A stretch of 64,000 nt of DNA from Candidatus Villigracilis affinis (GCA_016718275.1 JADKEA010000003.1:81349-145348); one strand, 5' to 3'; positions 16,961-25,348 are shown, numbered from the stretch's first letter. A program made the numbers and translations. Notes: a model not told the origin generated them from the letters alone.

Positions 16961-17551
16961 TTACCACTTCTCGTGGTGAATGTAATCCTGGTCGGCTTTG
17001 CGTCCGCGCTTGAGGGATGGAGAGGGTCGGTCGGGTGCTCGGTAGCCAACGGCGATAACGCCGACGGGTGTCACTTCTTCGGGGATGGATAGCAGAGTGC
17101 GAAGTGCTTTTAGATCTTTGGAGCCAACAAGGGCGCTGACCAGACCTTCGTCAATGCTGGCGAGCAGGGCGATCATCACGGCACAGCCGATATCCATGAA
17201 CCAGTAGGGCACAGGCCAGACGATCTCGTTGCCTTTGTCGTCCACCTTGTCCGCTTCCTGATAACGGCGGTGATACGCCAGCTCACTTGTACAGGGAATC
17301 AACAGCACAGGCGCTTTCGAGATGAATGGGTCGAATCCGCTTTTGACATATTCGCTCTCCTCGCAGGTGTCGGCGATGGCTTTTCTCATTTCAGGCTGGG
17401 TGACCACGATGAAGGATTGTCCCTGTGTGAAGCCTGCGCTCGGTGCGTGGCGTGTGAGTTCGAGAATGCGCTCGATGATCTCAGGCGATACAGGTTTATC
17501 TGCAAAATTGCGGACCATGCGGCGTTTGAAGACAGTGTCTTTGAGTTCCAT
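16961..17551 (-). CDS. Nitroreductase family protein
   Basis: A 196-residue FMN-dependent nitroreductase-fold protein. The N-terminal FMN phosphate motif is FKRRMVRNFADKPV, then LTRHAPSAGFTQGQSFIVV, and GVIAVGYRAPDRPSPSLKRGR near the C-terminus. I choose the Met at 17551 because GGAGAAAAC precedes it and it gives a normal family length; a longer frame to 17629 lacks a ribosome site. Substrate cannot be told; flavin-dependent reduction of nitro groups, enones or coenzymes are all known in the family. Confidence 0.9.
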   Translation of the reverse strand: MELKDTVFKRRMVRNFADKPVSPEIIERILELTRHAPSAGFTQGQSFIVVTQPEMRKAIADTCEESEYVKSGFDPFISKAPVLLIPCTSELAYHRRYQEADKVDDKGNEIVWPVPYWFMDIGCAVMIALLASIDEGLVSALVGSKDLKALRTLLSIPEEVTPVGVIAVGYRAPDRPSPSLKRGRKADQDYIHHEKW

Positions 17552-17700
17552 GTTTTCTCCATTATTGATTTGCGATGCGCCATTATAGCAAAGCGTAGTA
17601 TCCATCGAAAGATGGATGGGAAAATCCATCTACAGAGAGATGACCGATCGTAGCAGCCTGCCTATACTTTCATCATTCTCATCTGGCTTACGGAGACTTT

Positions 17701-17973
17701 ATGCCTAAAACAAAATTTGATTTTCTGACCCTGATTGCCATTTCAGCTTTTCCTTTGACTCATCCGCTCGAAAAATCTTTGAGCGGACGCGAGATCGAAG
17801 TGCTTTCCCTCGCCGCGCGCGGAGACTCCAATAAGGAGATCGCTGCCAAACTGCATATCACCGAAGCGACGGTCAAATCTCATTTCGTGCATATTTTCAA
17901 TAAACTTAACGTCACCAACAGAACCGCCGCCGTGACAATGGCGTTGGAGAAAAAGATGATTCGGTTGGAATAA
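17701..17973 (+). CDS. Orphan LuxR/GerE-type helix-turn-helix protein
   Basis: A 90-residue protein that is almost only a LuxR-type DNA-binding domain: LSGREIEVLSLAARG, then SNKEIAAKLHITEATVKSHFVHIFNKLNVTNRTAAV. The usual N-terminal receiver or sensor domain is missing, and the 150 nt upstream leave no room for one. CGGAG precedes the ATG. Convergent with the TIR gene (7 nt between stops). It may work with the stand-alone receiver 1 kb away, as a split NarL-type regulator; this is speculation from proximity. Confidence 0.85.
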   Translation: MPKTKFDFLTLIAISAFPLTHPLEKSLSGREIEVLSLAARGDSNKEIAAKLHITEATVKSHFVHIFNKLNVTNRTAAVTMALEKKMIRLE

Positions 17974-17980
17974 AAAACTT

Positions 17981-18559
17981 TCAATGTGGGATGATATATT
18001 TTTCCAAACTCGTAATCAAGCGCTTCATATCAATATGAAAATCGGGGTCAGACCGAATCTGGATCCCATTTTTGCCGCTTAATTTTTCAAGGCTTGGCGG
18101 CAATTTTTCTTTTGACGGCATTGCTGCTCCACGTACCAACAATGGAATGACGGGGATTTCACCAGCCAGCGCCGATTCGATTTCGATTCGCACAAAATCA
18201 TTTGGCTCATCGAGCCGTGTCTTTCCTGCATCGTTCATCTCCAGCCATTTTTCCCCGATCACGGCAAGCAGGGCGCCAGATTTGCCGATTGCTTCGATAA
18301 TATATTTTCCAAAATCAGAACCCAGCGGAATTGAATACACGTCTTTGAAAACGTACTGCGCCCCAAAATGTTTTACAAGTTGGTCATAAATGCGCCCGAC
18401 CACATCAGCGCTGTCTTTTCTGCGATAGGAAATGAAGATGCCGCCCGAAGCAACTTCATTTGATGGCGGGGATTCTGATTCTCCGCTTCGTTGGTCAATG
18501 TTGACGGTTTCGGCGTTGACCACCTGGTTTATGGATTTTGCATTTATATTGACTTTCAT
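17981..18559 (-). CDS. TIR-domain protein
   Basis: A 192-residue protein. Residues 1-35 (NINAKSINQVVNAETVNID) look like the short beta-rich or repeat-like leader found before many bacterial conflict effectors. The TIR domain spans about 38-190: GGIFISYRRKDSADVVGRIYD, VFKDVYSIPLGSDFGKYI, LLAVIGEKWL and FVRIEIESALAGEIPVIPLL. The Glu in IEIESAL is the likely catalytic position of NAD-cleaving TIRs. It lies 34 nt downstream of an unknown two-TM protein on the same strand, with AAGGAAG before its ATG, so the two are probably a functional pair. Confidence 0.85.
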   Translation of the reverse strand: MKVNINAKSINQVVNAETVNIDQRSGESESPPSNEVASGGIFISYRRKDSADVVGRIYDQLVKHFGAQYVFKDVYSIPLGSDFGKYIIEAIGKSGALLAVIGEKWLEMNDAGKTRLDEPNDFVRIEIESALAGEIPVIPLLVRGAAMPSKEKLPPSLEKLSGKNGIQIRSDPDFHIDMKRLITSLEKYIIPH

Positions 18560-18593
18560 GGCTTCCTTTCAGGAGATGCTGTTCTTTTGAGTC

Positions 18594-20189
18594 TTAGCTG
18601 GAAGCAGGCCCGTCTGCGGTCTGTAAAATCTTTATTTCCTCTCCTATGATCAGGCGGTCGATTTTTTCGGCGTTGATCGAGTATTTTCCTTCGCGGTCAC
18701 GATAGTCGGTAATGTCAAATCCCATCGAATCGAACGTGTCGAGAATAGTTCTGCTGATCTGCTGGTAGAGCGTTTTGATCGAAGCAAGCGCCTCTGTGCT
18801 GCCGAAGAAATCGTTCGTAAAGGTCAGTGAATAATCCTCCCGCCAATTTCCGAGCGGGGTTAATCTTCCTGGCCATGTTGTGGTTACTGCCATCAACTCC
18901 TTAAGTTCCTTTGAGAACTTTTTCTGTTCGTCCTCTGTTTCGATCGGATCGAGCTTTTTGATCTCCCCATAATGCATTTTGTTTGATTGGAATTTTTTGC
19001 TTGATTGTTTGATGCTTTGTTTTAGCAGGCTTGTTTTTTGCGCTGAATTTTGAAACTCCAACAACGATGTGGATTGTGTCGTGGCGCTGATGGGTGCATC
19101 TTCCTGCTCCCTGCGATGCTGGAGCAATCTTTCCTGAAAATAGTCGTTTCTGTGTATCAGCGGCCCGATTGTCGTTAATGCGATCTGACAGGATATCGAA
19201 TTGCCCGCCATAAATGGTCGCACAAAGAAGTTTGCCACGGTATCGTGTTCAGGGAAAAACGATTGAACGACAAAATACCAGCGTGCCGAAGCTCTGCTGT
19301 CTATTGAGTTCAGGTTTTTCAGGGTGTGCATATCTGCCCAAAGGTGCGGAGACTTGTCCTTATTTAACCATGCGCTATCCATGGATAGGCTGTCTCCATG
19401 GATGGCAATCAGATTGCCACAATACACTTCTTTTAGCGGGAATTCCGCGATCTTTCTGTGAATGTTTTCCTGAACTTTTTCGATGATCTCGTGGATCGAA
19501 CCGCCAGGTGTTGTTTGTTCTTTTGGCCTGCAGACGAACACGTTCTGCGCCTGAAGCCACCCATATCCTGGAAAAGGATGCAGGCTGTTTGTGATGACTA
19601 TGATTGGGATTTTCTTTCCTCCTATGATTCCATCCCCGATCTCTTTTAACTTGAACTCATTCTCGATCTTGCGGTCAATATTTGAGTCTGGTTTTGCGGT
19701 CCAATTCCCTGCAACCAGCTGGGCAATTGCCCTCGCGCGGATATCTGACACATTTTTCGGGAGTATCTTTAAATTTCCATACGATATGTATGTGAGAAAT
19801 GCCAGGCCGCCCATGAAGAGGGCTAAAATGCCAAGCTGGGTTGTCCAACCAAGGAGGAGAAAGACAAAGATGGCAGTCAACACTCCGAAAGCTATGCTTT
19901 TCTGTAAAACACTTTTGTGAACTTTATATGATGACGATTTTATTTCCCCGATCACCTGCCAGATGATCTTTACCAAAAGTTTGTAGTCGAATAATACATA
20001 GTGGCCCAGACTATTGAAGGGTGGCGCATATGGTTTTGGGATCGATTCGATTAGCGGGAAGTCACATTCAGAGATGATGGAAGCTGCGATGTGATAAGTC
20101 AGATGCTTTGTGACATTCTGACGTAGTTGGCCGGGACAATCAGCCGCCGCATGGTCCGCAATCAGTCTTTCGGGTATCGTTGCGCTCAT
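18594..20189 (-). CDS. Unknown two-TM membrane protein paired with a TIR gene
   Basis: A 531-residue protein I cannot assign to a family. Residues about 108-145 form two closely spaced transmembrane helices (SIAFGVLTAIFVFLLLGW and LGILALFMGGLAFLTYIS). A roughly 200-residue cytoplasmic domain follows with a strand-rich core (IPIIVITNSLHPFPGYGW, VYCGNLIAIHGDS), then a Ser/Gln/Lys-rich helical linker at about 375-410. GGAAG precedes the ATG. It is the first gene of a unit with the TIR protein. By analogy with TIR-plus-membrane-effector systems it may be sensor or effector, but nothing in the sequence proves it. Confidence 0.7.
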   Translation of the reverse strand: MSATIPERLIADHAAADCPGQLRQNVTKHLTYHIAASIISECDFPLIESIPKPYAPPFNSLGHYVLFDYKLLVKIIWQVIGEIKSSSYKVHKSVLQKSIAFGVLTAIFVFLLLGWTTQLGILALFMGGLAFLTYISYGNLKILPKNVSDIRARAIAQLVAGNWTAKPDSNIDRKIENEFKLKEIGDGIIGGKKIPIIVITNSLHPFPGYGWLQAQNVFVCRPKEQTTPGGSIHEIIEKVQENIHRKIAEFPLKEVYCGNLIAIHGDSLSMDSAWLNKDKSPHLWADMHTLKNLNSIDSRASARWYFVVQSFFPEHDTVANFFVRPFMAGNSISCQIALTTIGPLIHRNDYFQERLLQHRREQEDAPISATTQSTSLLEFQNSAQKTSLLKQSIKQSSKKFQSNKMHYGEIKKLDPIETEDEQKKFSKELKELMAVTTTWPGRLTPLGNWREDYSLTFTNDFFGSTEALASIKTLYQQISRTILDTFDSMGFDITDYRDREGKYSINAEKIDRLIIGEEIKILQTADGPASS

Positions 20190-20288
20190 TTTGCACTTCC
20201 ATTTTTTATTTTCACTATACAGGAAAAAAATTGGAAAAGCAAGTTAGGCTCGCGGCCCGGCGGATGACTGTCCCTTCTTTTATATTGA

Positions 20289-20558
20289 TTATTTAGCCAG
20301 ATGCCCGCCGCTCTCGGCCTGATCAAGCACAGCCAGAATCGTTCGGACCAATTCGCGCGCCGCGGATTCGCTCAACTCCACGGCGACACGGGCGGAAGGG
20401 CCTTGGGCTTCATTGACGAAGTCAATGTTCAGAGCGTGTTCGTAAGGTGCATCGAAGGGATGGTCGTAGGATACATTTGCTTGTTGCAGAGGGAACCAGC
20501 CTTGGGTGCCTTTTCCACTTCCGTCAATTTTTACTTTTTCAACGATCATTGTACACAT
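20289..20558 (-). CDS. Small DUF6295-like protein
   Basis: An 89-residue soluble protein (MCTMIVEKVKIDGSGKG, then SYDHPFDAPYEHALNIDFVNEA) that I recognise as a conserved bacterial family, probably DUF6295; function unknown. It starts from Met1 with AAGGAA 9 nt upstream; Met4 is an alternative. No co-directional neighbour is close enough to suggest an operon. Confidence 0.75.
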   Translation of the reverse strand: MCTMIVEKVKIDGSGKGTQGWFPLQQANVSYDHPFDAPYEHALNIDFVNEAQGPSARVAVELSESAARELVRTILAVLDQAESGGHLAK

Positions 20559-20610
20559 GATTGAGATTCCTTTTTGTCTTTAAGTAACTCAAGTTTCTAA
20601 TTTAGGCTTT

Positions 20611-20680
20611 TATCGCAAAGTCGCTAAGACGCCAAGATTTAATATTTTTTCCTTTGCGCCTCTGCGCCTTTGCGTTAAAG
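20611..20680. repeat. Dispersed intergenic repeat, copy A
   Basis: The stretch begins ATCGCAAAGTCGCTAAGACG and ends TGCGCCTTTGCGTTAAAG, so its ends are partly inverted copies (CGCAAAG / CTTTGCG). A second copy with the same outer words lies at 61763-61860, and a weaker fragment at about 806-832 (TTGCGATCTTGGCGGTCTTTG on the + strand). It has no coding potential. Confidence 0.55.
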
Positions 20681-20748
20681 TTTGTGCAAATTTTGCGAAG
20701 CGGCAACTTCGATTAAGTAGTTGGTTGATAACAATTTCACAACCTGTA

Positions 20749-20787
20749 GCTCAAGGCGGCGTCCCCGCCGAGGACGGCGGCTTGAGC
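20749..20787. repeat. GC-rich imperfect hairpin
   Basis: GCTCAAGGCGGCGTCC pairs with GGACGGCGGCTTGAGC (two mismatches) across a 7-nt loop. It lies downstream of the dienelactone-hydrolase-like gene; no T tract follows, so it may be an intergenic repeat rather than a terminator. Confidence 0.45.
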
Positions 20788-20810
20788 ATGGGGATTGAAC
20801 GTAAATATTT

Positions 20811-21566
20811 TTACGCCAGATGCTTTTCGAGAAAGGCAAAGGTCTTCTTCCAACCATCCACGGCTTGTTCCTGGCGGTAGTTGGGACGGTCGTAGTAAAA
20901 GAAGCCATGACCCGCATTCGGGTACATGTGGAATTCGTAATCCTTGCCGTGCTTTTTCAACTCGGCTTCGTGGATATTCACTTGTTCGGGTGTGGGGCTG
21001 GAATCATCTTCGCCGAATAACCCGAAAATCGGGCAGGACAGGTCTTTGGTGTAATCGAGCGGGGAGACGGGGAAGTTTGCATTGAGTTGGTCGGGGGTCA
21101 TCACCACACGTCCGCCCCAGCAATCGACAATTGCGTCGAAGCCTTTTGTGCGGCAGGCGGCGAGGTAGGCGTGACGCCCGCCAGAGCAGGTGCCGAAGAT
21201 GCCGACCTTTCCGTTGACATTTGCCAGCCCGCGAAGATGTTCCATTGCGCCTGTGAGATCGCCGACGACTTGATCATCGGGCACGCCTCCATCTGCGCGG
21301 ACTTTTGCTGCGACATCTTCGGGAGTTCCGTGTCCCGAGCGGAAGTATAGATTTGGGGAGATGGTCACGTAACCGTGATGGGCAAACTTGAAGGTGGCTT
21401 CGCGATACCACTGGTCCCAGCCTGGCATGTGGTGCACCAGCACCATCGCAGGGAAGGGGCCTTTGCCAAGCGGTTTTGCAAGATATGCGTTGATCTGGTC
21501 GCCGTTCGCGCCTGTCATCGTGACGGTTTCAGCCAGCACGCCTTCGTACATGTCGGTTGTGTACAT
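20811..21566 (-). CDS. Dienelactone hydrolase family protein
   Basis: A 251-residue alpha/beta hydrolase. The nucleophile is Cys in GIFGTCSGGRHA, as in true dienelactone hydrolases; the acid is Asp in LFGEDDSSPT and the base is His in NAGHGFFYYDR. The N-terminal INAYLAKPLGKGPFPAMVLVHH is typical. GGAGAG lies 7 nt before the ATG. It stands alone, so the natural substrate (lactone or other ester) is not known. Confidence 0.9.
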   Translation of the reverse strand: MYTTDMYEGVLAETVTMTGANGDQINAYLAKPLGKGPFPAMVLVHHMPGWDQWYREATFKFAHHGYVTISPNLYFRSGHGTPEDVAAKVRADGGVPDDQVVGDLTGAMEHLRGLANVNGKVGIFGTCSGGRHAYLAACRTKGFDAIVDCWGGRVVMTPDQLNANFPVSPLDYTKDLSCPIFGLFGEDDSSPTPEQVNIHEAELKKHGKDYEFHMYPNAGHGFFYYDRPNYRQEQAVDGWKKTFAFLEKHLA

Positions 21567-21769
21567 GTGGAATCTCTCCTTTTGAATTGGTAAATTGGCG
21601 CGATTGTACTACGCTGTGCCTTTAACTGTCGGCGCTGGGAATGCTGGTTGTGGGCTGGCAGATGTCGGTTAGGGGCGAAGCGGGGTGATATCCGCATCAG
21701 GCTTGAAATGGGTTCTGAATCGCGCTACAGTAAGGTTGTAAAAGATGTCCCTCAGAAAGGAGTCGAGTT

Positions 21770-22042
21770 ATGGAAATTGCAGTTGGAAGAGTAACTCATT
21801 ACTTTGATCATCTCAGCGTTGCGGTTTTGGCGCTCAATGAAAATCTGAAAATTGGGGACAAGATCCACATTGTCGGGCACAGCACAGATTTGATCCAGCG
21901 GGTTTCATCCATGCAGATCGAACATCATTCGGTGGTTTGGGTGAAGCCAGGGGATCACGTAGCGCTCAAGGTCATCGAGCCCGTTCACGAACACGATGTT
22001 GTTTTCAGGATCGTCGAAGAAGTTTTGGAGCCGATTGCCTGA
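21770..22042 (+). CDS. EF-Tu domain-2-like small protein
   Basis: A 90-residue protein (VGRVTHYFDHLSVAVLALNENLKIGDKIHIVGH, ending VALKVIEPVHEHDVVFRIVEE) matching the translation-factor beta-barrel domain 2 found as a stand-alone protein. Such proteins often sit by U32 peptidase genes, but none is present here. AAAGGAG precedes the ATG. Soluble; role unknown, possibly nucleic-acid or RNA-modification related. Confidence 0.85.
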   Translation: MEIAVGRVTHYFDHLSVAVLALNENLKIGDKIHIVGHSTDLIQRVSSMQIEHHSVVWVKPGDHVALKVIEPVHEHDVVFRIVEEVLEPIA

Positions 22043-22060
22043 TCTCGAAATACAAATAAA

Positions 22061-22097
22061 CAGAGCGGATTTCCATGGAATGGCTCCGCTCTGTTTT
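22061..22097 (+). terminator. Terminator after the EF-Tu domain-2-like gene
   Basis: 9-bp stem CAGAGCGGA / TCCGCTCTG followed by TTTT; the loop itself contains the palindrome TTCCATGGAA. Confidence 0.85.
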
Positions 22098-22137
22098 CGC
22101 GTACTTGTTTTAGATTACACGAGTATAAAAATTATGC

Positions 22138-22527
22138 CTACCACGGTGATTGGATCATGTCGTATTCGACCTGTGGAGAGGCGAGGGAGTCATTCCAGAT
22201 CTTCATGTATTCATCGGCCAGTTCGGGCCTGTAGAATGAATGCAGGATTTCTTCGATGTTATAGATGCCGTCTGCAACGACGGGGTCCATGAGAAAGATG
22301 TAGGTATAGGTACCATCCTTGTTCGGCAGGCTTGGATGTAAAACGCGTACCTTGTTATACGTTTCTGGGTGGATGTGGGCAAGGGCAGGCTTGAGGATCT
22401 CATGCAGAAAATGAACATATTCCCCGCATTTATCGGCCTTGACATGATTCAGCAATACCCAAACGTCCTCTCCCTGATGGGCGCGGATGGTCTCGCGTTC
22501 CCTTGGATCAACATAGGCGAAAGTCAT
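22138..22527 (-). CDS. Uncharacterised 129-aa protein
   Basis: A soluble protein with a perfect AAGGAGG before its ATG. Features such as VWVLLNHVKADKCGEYVHFLHEIL and YTYIFLMDPVVADGIYNIEEIL suggest a dimeric alpha/beta barrel (ABM/EthD-like) fold, typically used for small-molecule binding or monooxygenation. This is a guess from pattern. Monocistronic, separated from the hemolysin-III gene by 61 nt. Confidence 0.65.
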   Translation of the reverse strand: MTFAYVDPRERETIRAHQGEDVWVLLNHVKADKCGEYVHFLHEILKPALAHIHPETYNKVRVLHPSLPNKDGTYTYIFLMDPVVADGIYNIEEILHSFYRPELADEYMKIWNDSLASPQVEYDMIQSPW

Positions 22528-22588
22528 GGCTGCCTCCTTTTAAAAATACTATAGCACGCTCAGGAGGCGGATTCAATGCTTTTTGTAT

Positions 22589-23287
22589 TTACCCTGCAGG
22601 GAAGGGCAGAACGTAAAACAGCATAACGAAGAAGAAGGTCGCATTGCCCGCCAGCACACACAGATGCCAGATCTCATGATTGCCGAAATACGGCGGGAAT
22701 GGATTCGGTTTTCCGTTGGCAAAGATCAGTGCGCCGACCGTGTAGAAAAGCCCGCCTGTGATGAGCAGGGAGATGGCCCCCATGCCGAGTTGGTTGTAAA
22801 TGGGGCCGATGAGGAAGACGATGATCCAACCCATGAGCAGGAAACTGATGTTCGACATCAGCACGGAGATCTTTGCGAAGAAGATGGATTTGAGGGTGAT
22901 GAAGAAAACCGCCAGACTCCAGATGATTCCGAACAACGCCCAGCCTGTGGCGCCGCTGAAAATGGTCAGGCAGAAAGGGGTATATGTGCCTGCAATGAGG
23001 ATGTAGATGGCGTTATGGTCGAGGATGCCGAAGATGCGCAGGTATTTTCCGAAAAGCAGAAAGAAATGCAGCAGACAGCTAAATAGAAACGAGAGGAATA
23101 GGCTGACGCCGTAAATGGCGAACCCCACCACGTGGATGGGTTTGTCCGCGATGGCCGCCAGTGAGACGAGCACGGTCAGCGCGGAAATGGAAAGGATCGC
23201 GCCGATGAGATGGCTGATGGAATTGAAATATTCGTTGCTGTCTGGTGCGGAGATGAGCGGGTCGAGAAGCGGCTTTTGTACGGTCAT
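22589..23287 (-). CDS. Hemolysin III / PAQR family membrane protein
   Basis: A 232-residue protein with seven predicted transmembrane helices. Family motifs are present: SHLIGAILS, SCLLHF (usually SxxYH), LDHNAIYILIAGTYTPF and NHEIWHLCVLAG. The His residues in the last two motifs are the zinc ligands of the PAQR fold. Function in bacteria is unclear (ceramidase-like hydrolase or membrane homeostasis). Its ATG overlaps the stop of the upstream gene (4 nt), so the two are translationally coupled. Confidence 0.88.
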   Translation of the reverse strand: MTVQKPLLDPLISAPDSNEYFNSISHLIGAILSISALTVLVSLAAIADKPIHVVGFAIYGVSLFLSFLFSCLLHFFLLFGKYLRIFGILDHNAIYILIAGTYTPFCLTIFSGATGWALFGIIWSLAVFFITLKSIFFAKISVLMSNISFLLMGWIIVFLIGPIYNQLGMGAISLLITGGLFYTVGALIFANGKPNPFPPYFGNHEIWHLCVLAGNATFFFVMLFYVLPFPAG

Positions 23288-23745
23288 GGTGCGGGGGTAT
23301 ATCCTTTAATCGTAATTTCCTGCGGGTTGACTTCGATGTCGATTACATCGCCATATTGGATGCCTTCGATCTCATAAGTGATGACCTCAATCAGCGATGG
23401 ATTTTGAAAATGGGTCTTCTTGGTTTCGGGGTGCGGATAATACACCCAGCCCGTATATTCCTTTCCCTGAAACCTGACCTTGCAACGCGAGAATGAAAAT
23501 GTTTCGGGTGGGTGCAGGTCGGTCCACTCGACGAGGGGAAAGGTGAACTCAGGTTTGGTCATCTCGAACTCTAACGGTGCGATGGAAATATTAAGCGTTC
23601 CGTTGAAATATGAGGAGAGATCAAGTCCGAGCGATTTGAAGTACGGTTTCTGTTTTTCCAGCGAGCTGTACGGATAATCTTTGGACGGGCGCGAGGCCAC
23701 TTGATGTCCGCGCATGAGGGTGCCGGGGAGGAGTGTCCAATTCAT
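23284..23745 (-). CDS. Unknown 153-aa protein, faintly riboflavin-kinase (DUF120)-like
   Basis: A soluble protein. PYSSLEKQKPYFKSLGLDLSSYFNGTLNISI recalls the GTLN motif region of archaeal CTP-dependent riboflavin kinases, and IEGIQYGDVIDIEV suggests a beta-barrel, but I would not assign function. No Shine-Dalgarno is seen. A TATACT box ends 7 nt before the ATG, which suggests a leaderless mRNA. The stop overlaps the start of the hemolysin-III-like gene. Confidence 0.65.
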   Translation of the reverse strand: MNWTLLPGTLMRGHQVASRPSKDYPYSSLEKQKPYFKSLGLDLSSYFNGTLNISIAPLEFEMTKPEFTFPLVEWTDLHPPETFSFSRCKVRFQGKEYTGWVYYPHPETKKTHFQNPSLIEVITYEIEGIQYGDVIDIEVNPQEITIKGYTPAP

Positions 23746-23960
23746 GAGCGAGAGTATACCGTAATGCCAATTTGTATAAACGCGTTGTGTTGCCTATCTA
23801 TATTCAATATGCGACTTTTAATGTGGAGGCGAAAATATCTAAGGCGATAAGGACGTTGTTCATTCGCCTCTATTTCCATACACATCTACGAGGAGATTAG
23901 CCCAGAATATTTTCTGGGAGTATGTAAAAAACGAATTCTATTAGTTTTTCGTCAATAAAA

Positions 23961-24878
23961 TTATTGCGTGATGGCACAGCGGAAACCGACACTGAAATCT
24001 TCGGAGTATTCAGGATCTTGGAATCCGCGGATCGCGGAAGGGAGAAAGTCAATGTCCAATATAAAGTTATTGTTTCCTCGAAGACCGCGTGCGCCGCTGG
24101 CGGACAGGTCCTCGCGGCCGTCATTGGCCTGATAGGGTAGTTCCTTTTCCAGGCTCGAAACCCATTCTGAAACATTTGCTGCCATATCCAGTACACCGTA
24201 AGGACTAACGTCGCCCAAAGCGCTGCCGACTTTAGATGTGGGATTCTTGAACGCATCTTCCGCATTTTTTGGGAAATTCAACATATCGGGGGTTGGGTCA
24301 TTGTTCCCCCATGGGTAGATACGCGCGTCTGTTCCACGAGCAGCTTTTTCCCATTCTGCCTCAGTGGGCAGGCGGCGACCCGCCCATTCGCAGTAAGCTT
24401 TCGCTTGATACCAGGAAATGTAAATGACAGGGTAGTCATCATATTCAGGATTTTGGAAATATTCTGTGCGCATCAAAGCGCTGGCATCCGATGGCGGTTC
24501 ACACCCCCCTGCATCCACGCAGGCTGCATAGAATTTATTGGTTATTTCAGTCTGGTCCATCCAGAATGCTTCAAGATAAACTGTGTGAATGAGATTTTTT
24601 TCCCAGTCAAAGACAGCCTCGCGGCCCATTGTGAATTCTCCGGCGGGCACATAGACCAACGTCATGCCGTCCTCGCCTGTCATGGTTGAACCAATTGTAA
24701 GTTCCGGGGTTGGGGTGAGAGGTATTGGAGTAGCTGTTGGTATTTTGGTTGGCGTGCTGGGTGGCTTACTTGTTGGTACATCTGTGACTGGTATTTCTGT
24801 AGTTTGTGCCCCACCACAGGATACTAGAGCAATCATGGATATGAGAATCCAACATAATGATTGTAAGAGAGCTTTCAT
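23961..24878 (-). CDS. Formylglycine-generating-enzyme-like (SUMF1/FGE) lipoprotein
   Basis: A 305-residue lipoprotein. The signal peptide ends in a lipobox (ALVSCGG), followed by a Thr/Pro spacer to residue about 60. The FGE-sulfatase domain fills the rest: MTLVYVPAGEFTMG, DQTEITNKFYAACVDAGGC, YPVIYISWYQAKAYCEWAGRRLPTEAEWEKAARG, YGVLDMAANVSEWVSS and a final VGFRC. The two-Cys active site of true FGE is not evident, so it is more likely a surface serine/threonine-kinase-associated or structural member. I choose the Met at 24878 for its AGGAA site. Confidence 0.88.
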   Translation of the reverse strand: MKALLQSLCWILISMIALVSCGGAQTTEIPVTDVPTSKPPSTPTKIPTATPIPLTPTPELTIGSTMTGEDGMTLVYVPAGEFTMGREAVFDWEKNLIHTVYLEAFWMDQTEITNKFYAACVDAGGCEPPSDASALMRTEYFQNPEYDDYPVIYISWYQAKAYCEWAGRRLPTEAEWEKAARGTDARIYPWGNNDPTPDMLNFPKNAEDAFKNPTSKVGSALGDVSPYGVLDMAANVSEWVSSLEKELPYQANDGREDLSASGARGLRGNNNFILDIDFLPSAIRGFQDPEYSEDFSVGFRCAITQ

Positions 24879-24902
24879 GGTATTTCCTTTCTTTTGACAC
24901 AA

Positions 24903-25168
24903 CTCCTCTTGATAGCATTTGGAAAATCCAAATTAAAATTCTAATGTGGTGTTTCTCACAATCACTATACTTAGTTTGATTCCTGATTTCAATAGGTTGA
25001 AATATTTGATAAACATGAGCGAATTAGTGCTTATACCCGTGAAATTCCCTTAGTTCATATCTTCGGGACACTTGTTAATCAAAAATATCTCGAGATACTC
25101 ATAAGTAAAAACTGTAGACAACCGTATCTGTCAGAATTTCCTCCCTCCCCAAAATTCAATGTGGCCTG
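24903..25168. other. AT-rich intergenic stretch without recognised genes
   Basis: About 265 nt between the FGE-like gene and the alaS leader. I see no ORF with a ribosome site, no long inverted repeat and no RNA gene. Confidence 0.5.
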
Positions 25169-25174
25169 TATAAT
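25169..25174 (+). promoter_or_regulatory. -10 box (TATAAT) of the Ala-rich leader ORF
   Basis: A perfect TATAAT ends 7 nt before the ATG of the small Ala-rich ORF, so the transcript would be leaderless or nearly so. No good -35 box is visible. Confidence 0.5.
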
Positions 25175-25181
25175 CCCAGCC

Positions 25182-25262
25182 ATGAAACAAAACCTCAAGC
25201 AAACCACAGCAACTCAAGCCGCCGCCGCTACATGCGCATTCTGGAAACCTGTCACGGCTTGA
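25182..25262 (+). CDS. Ala-rich leader peptide upstream of alaS
   Basis: A 26-codon ORF with 7 Ala codons (residues 10, 13-16, 19, 26), including four in a row, ending TGA. It lies between a TATAAT box and a strong terminator, about 120 nt before alaS. Its Ala run is embedded in one arm of a 9-bp stem: CTCAAGCCG (25213-25221) pairs with CGGCTTGAG (25255-25263). AACCTGT (25246-25252) can also pair with ACAGGTT (25294-25300) inside the terminator. This is the layout of a transcription-attenuation leader sensing charged tRNA-Ala; function is inferred. Confidence 0.55.
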   Translation: MKQNLKQTTATQAAAATCAFWKPVTA

Positions 25263-25280
25263 GACTGAATGAAGATTTCA

Positions 25281-25312
25281 AAGTCCCGAACCCACAGGTT
25301 CGGGACTTTTTA
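25281..25312 (+). terminator. Terminator / candidate attenuator upstream of alaS
   Basis: Perfect 12-bp stem AAGTCCCGAACC / GGTTCGGGACTT with a CACA loop and a T tract. Located between the Ala-rich leader ORF and alaS. Confidence 0.85.
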
Positions 25313-25342
25313 TTTGCTGGCATTCCCAAATTCATCACTTGG

Positions 25343-25348
25343 TATAAT
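25343..25348 (+). promoter_or_regulatory. Second -10 box (TATAAT) before alaS
   Basis: A perfect TATAAT lies 32 nt before the alaS ATG and downstream of the terminator, so alaS may also be transcribed independently of the leader. Confidence 0.45.
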
